DNA of 64,000 nucleotides from Anisus vortex. Its lineage: Eukaryota > Mollusca > Gastropoda > Planorbidae. Positions 44,086 through 64,000 of the stretch are shown piece after piece. Below the pieces are notes generated by a model. The model was given only the letters and a program-made list of their open reading frames with translations. It had not been told where the DNA came from and made no database searches. Position 1 is the first letter of the stretch. Each line of letters starts with the position of its first letter. The position numbers and the translations under genes were made by a program. The stretch covers positions 26,670,242-26,734,241 of the forward strand of contig OX421497.1 of NCBI GenBank assembly GCA_949126835.1. Reading direction: 5' to 3'.

Positions 44086-45840
44086 CAGGGCCGGTTCTAG
44101 CAATTGCGGGGCCCTATGCGAAACGGATTGCGCGGGGCCCAGTCTAGGTAGGGATAAGAATAATAAGTGAAAATTAAGATTTTGTAATAGAAAATAAATT
44201 CGTTTTTGCATTTTATTAATTCTTTACCAAGTACAAAATCACGATCAAATTAACTTTACTTTACGAGCTTAGTGTGTAGCGAAGTCATACAGTATATCAT
44301 CAAAATTCAGTTTTCTATATAGATCACGCTCAATAGCAAGAATTGCCAAGCTGTTCAATCTATCATCGTGAATTGTTGACCTTATGTAATTCTTGATTAG
44401 TTTGAGACGCGATAAGCTTCTTTCACCAGATGCCACAGTTACGGGTATTGTTAAAAATATTCTGATCGCAACAAAGTTGTTTGGGAAAGCAATGCATCTT
44501 TCATTAGTGGACAGAAAACTCAAAATTTCTACCGGGGCTTTGGCGGTATTTGGTAGAATATGCCTTAAAGATTCCATTTCATCAGCTAATTCTCGACAAC
44601 ATATATATGTCGACTGGTCTGTTGATAACGTCAATGCTTGCTCGGGGCTCTCTGTAAACTATCGTATGTCATCATGCTAATGGCTCTTGAAGCTGACAAG
44701 AAACCCAAAATAGATTGTGGTTTGATTTCAGCAGTTTAAATCTCGGCTTCAGGATTGAATTGCAGTGTCCACAATTCTGTTAAAGCACTTTATCCTGTAG
44801 TCATCTTCAGCATTTCCAGGTGTAAATTTTTCCACAGATTTATCATACTGCCTTTTCCTTTGACGTTTGGCTGGAAAGATTGCAACAACTTCCATGTTTT
44901 CAGCCTTCCTTTGCTGTAACAAGAATCTGAACCAACCCATCAACTCTCAGTTTCCTTAGCCAAGTAATCAAGTTGTTGTACAAATCCATTGCAGTACTCA
45001 AATCTACTTTTTCACCTTGCAGTTCTTTAATCTCAAAATTGACCTGGAAGAGCATGTCGTACCATAACGCAAGTGACACTAAGAATGTGTACTGCTTCAA
45101 TATTTCATACTGTGTTTCTGCTTCGCTTTTTATCGCATCACTATAGCCTCTTCAGCTAATTCATCACAAATTTCAGGCAATAATTGATAACGAAATGCTC
45201 TGACACTATCTATTCTACAGTCCCAACTAGTTTCGCAAAGAGGTTTTTTTACAGATTGGAAAAGTGATTTCTGAATAATGACCATCTATTTGTAGATGTT
45301 CAAAAGATTGTGTACACGCGTTGTACAATTCCAAAAAAGGTTAGCACCGGGGCATGATTTGACTATGTGCTACAACCAGATTGTAATTATGACACGCACA
45401 TGGAGTAAAAAATGCTCTGCAGTTAAAATTTAAAAGCCGTTTTTGAACTCTAGAATGGACGCCTTTCATGTTGGCACCATTATTATAACCTTGTCCACGA
45501 ATATTTTAAACATTTAATTCAAATTTTTTTCTAGCTCATTCACTAGTACATAGCATAAGTCCTGTTCAGTAGTACTTTCCACAGGAAGAAACTTAATAAA
45601 ACGTTCATGTACATCTACGGGCTCTTCCACATGAACTCCATCTAATACATAACGGATAATTAATGACATGTGCTCTTTGTGACTTATGTCTGGAGTACAA
45701 TCTAATATTAGGCTCTTGAAAAATACTTTGCATTCTTGATGTCTCGAAGGGTAGCATTCACAACAGCATCAGCGCGGGGCCTATGAAAGTGCGGGGCCCA
45801 CTGCGGCCGAATAGGTTGCAGTGGCCTAGAACCGGCCATG
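44086..45840 (-). mobile_element. hAT transposon (ZMYM1/DUF4371 type), degenerate
   Basis: Inverted ends CAGGGCCGGTTCTAG (left) and CATGGCCGGTTCTAG (right, read on the minus strand) are bounded by the identical 8-mer CATATATA at 44078-44085 and 45841-45848, the hAT target-duplication length. The minus strand carries transposase pieces. The 3' one (about 44634 to 44269) has the C-terminal dimerisation region with VASGERSLSRLKLIKNYIRS and LNSLAILAIERD. Upstream pieces (about 45100-44750 and 45780-45130) are broken by stops and frameshifts. Total length of 1.76 kb is short for an autonomous hAT, so it also has deletions. Confidence 0.88.
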
Positions 45841-45899
45841 CATATATATATATATATATATAGGGTTCTTTAGTATTTTGGTTTAGAATTTTCTTAAAG

Positions 45900-46560
45900 T
45901 ATAAAAAAAACTACATTATGGTCGTTTATGGCTTAAAAATTGCTGCAAAAACTCGTATCGGTAAACGGGTTCGACTCCACGCGCCTGAAGTTTTTTTTTT
46001 TTACAACATTTTTTTTTCTAAACATGTTCTAAAATTGCCAAAAAATGTGATAAATGCTTGTTTTGCGAAAGTTCAGCCCACCGTGGAAAAAATATCTGTA
46101 GGCCTATATCGTTTCCAAAAGATGTTGCCAAAAGAAAACGATCTATTGTCAATGTCAGACGTTAAGAATCCCCTATTTATAATTCAAAACTAATTGCTTG
46201 ATACAAAAGAAATTTAGTTTTTTGTTTTTCTGAATCTAATAACCAAGGACGCAACTCTTGACTAATAGGTTTTATTAACAAAGCTAAATTTAACTTAACG
46301 TGAATAATACTTTGAGTATTAATAATCGCCTACTCATTTTTATGTTAAAAACGGATTCCTCAAAATTAATCTTGCAGCCTTTGTATATTTCTAAAAGACC
46401 AGAACTAGCCGTCGAGATTGAAATCAACTGTCAAACACCAGCAAAAGCATGTTTTATGTTTACGGAAATGGCGGGAAATGGCACCGGAAGTTCATGATCT
46501 CTTCCATTTGGAAAGCCCACGCCTCATTAAGAATTGTCAATACAACACAAGTGACACAAA
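45900..46560. repeat. Partial copy of the 16.1-17.7 kb element
   Basis: About 46255-46545 matches 16486-16780 at the level of phrases such as TTAAAAACGGATTCCTCA, AACTAGCCGTCGAG and TTGAAATCAACTGTCAA. The frame at 45918-46193 starts MVVYGLKIAAKTRIGK, which loosely resembles a THAP-domain N-terminus with its cysteines lost. No inverted ends were identified around this copy. Confidence 0.6.
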
Positions 46561-47054
46561 TCCCCCAAAAAGTTTACTTTAGTAACAGTAACAAAAAAAT
46601 TGAATATATTAGATATGAATCGATTTAGTTTTGAATGTTACATAATATTCTCGTTAGCATTATACAAAAAAGATCTAGTCTTTAAGTTGTTTATCATTAA
46701 ATAAAAATATTTAAAAAAGAGATACAGAATGGTAACCACTCCATACCAGCTACAGCTGACAAGCAACACAATCCTATCTTGAAGATTGTTTCACAAACAA
46801 ATCAGTCTGTGTCTCACTCTCCCATTGTTGGTCAGATTTATATAATGAGTATATATTATCTCCCTTAATGGTAGGCTCAAAACGGACCTCAGATGTGTAT
46901 CACATGTTATTGACATCCATAAAAAAAAATTACAAGATGGGGAAAGAAGATATAATTAATGTACCCTTAGATTAAGATCTCTTCCGAGGCTGAACCTGAC
47001 AACTAACTCTCTACCGTTGACTAAATATACTATATATAAACGTCTCTCGGTCTC

Positions 47055-47062
47055 TATATAAA
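47055..47062 (+). promoter_or_regulatory. TATA box of the secreted-protein gene
   Basis: TATATAAA within TCTCTATATAAAACAGC, about 65 nt upstream of the ATG at 47124. A weaker TATATATAAA lies about 25 nt further up. Placement predicts a transcription start near 47085-47095 and a very short 5' UTR. Confidence 0.55.
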
Positions 47063-47123
47063 ACAGCTATTCTAGAAGAAAGAATACAGAATATATTTCC
47101 TTTTTTTTTGGTTGAATTTGGAA

Positions 47124-63525
<16,402 letters not shown>

Positions 63526-63643
63526 AGCTTGGAAATGGGAAAATAATTCAGTAATTTTTTATCATTTTAAGATCCCTGATCTATTATAACCTATTATTGT
63601 AAGCGAAGAAATATTTTCCTCAACGTTAAATACTTTTGTATTC

Positions 63644-63649
63644 AATAAA
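63644..63649 (+). terminator. Poly(A) signal of the secreted-protein gene
   Basis: AATAAA 119 nt after the stop codon in TTCAATAAAGTTG, the only canonical hexamer close to the stop apart from overlapping AATAAAATG about 13 nt later. It implies a 3' UTR of roughly 140 nt. Confidence 0.7.
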
Positions 63650-63669
63650 GTTGAAAAATAAAATGAATG

Positions 63670-64000
63670 AATCTCTTATCTTAGCAATATGAATTTTTGT
63701 TTGTTTTTGTTGGGGTTTAAAATATATTATAGTTGCATAGTTGCATTTGTTATAATCTCTAATACAACGCAAAATTACTAAATAAAGGAGTGACGAATGA
63801 CGCTAGAAACTGTGACGTGAGATTTCGAATTGACGAATTGACGTATCGAAGAGATTAAAGAAACGGTAGACGACCTTAGACTTACGCAACGACCGGACGT
63901 ATTTAGACTAGGCTTTAGACTATTCTTTGGACTGTTCAGTTTAGAATTGGATATTGTATAATGGTGTTGAATGGAAGATTTGATGATTAAATATTTCAAT
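63670..64000. other. Downstream intergenic sequence
   Basis: AT-rich, no recognisable gene. It includes a short GACG-rich stretch (about 63790-63900) reminiscent of, but not identical with, the satellite monomers at 49715-50790. Confidence 0.45.

Overview
The window is eukaryotic DNA, most likely from a mollusc and probably a gastropod. That assignment is inference. It is AT-rich, its genes are split into many short exons with GT-AG introns, and it is crowded with decayed transposons, tRNA-derived SINEs and minisatellites. The gene content (a large adhesion-type receptor and a secreted protein with no family I recognise) fits a lophotrochozoan. No bacterial, phage or CRISPR features are present.

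Region 1 (about 1.3-40.3 kb, + strand) is one adhesion G-protein-coupled receptor gene whose 5' end lies outside the window. I reconstruct 37 exons with consistent splice phases (about 2,188 residues). In order they encode a calcium-binding EGF domain, a long ectodomain with cadherin-like segments, a roughly 600-residue Thr-rich mucin stalk on a single exon, a hormone-receptor (HRM) domain, a GAIN domain ending in a GPS cleavage motif, seven transmembrane helices, and a cytoplasmic tail ending in a possible PDZ ligand. Its introns hold an RTE-like LINE relic (upstream), a piggyBac element with a frameshifted transposase, hAT-type MITEs, a 5'-truncated LINE between the TM2 and TM3 exons, 24-, 45- and 52-bp minisatellites, and, in the last intron, a young LTR-type element (two nearly identical 1.3-kb LTRs, 5-bp target duplication, no coding capacity).

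Region 2 (about 40.3-47.0 kb) is intergenic. It contains the receptor 3' UTR, a degenerate hAT transposon with an intact 8-bp target duplication (44.1-45.8 kb), and a partial copy of a second element also found at 16.1-17.7 kb.

Region 3 (about 47.05-63.65 kb, + strand) is a complete 16-exon gene with a TATA box and a poly(A) signal. It encodes a 666-residue secreted, glycosylated protein with several His clusters and no domain I can name. Its introns contain a hierarchical 17-bp/68-bp satellite, GATA and CT arrays, several SINEs, a pogo-like MITE, a near-perfect hairpin and a further hAT relic. The splice donor of exon 15 has been tandemly triplicated.

Across the window the palindrome TAGGCCTA occurs 21 times by my count, always outside exons, far more than base composition predicts.
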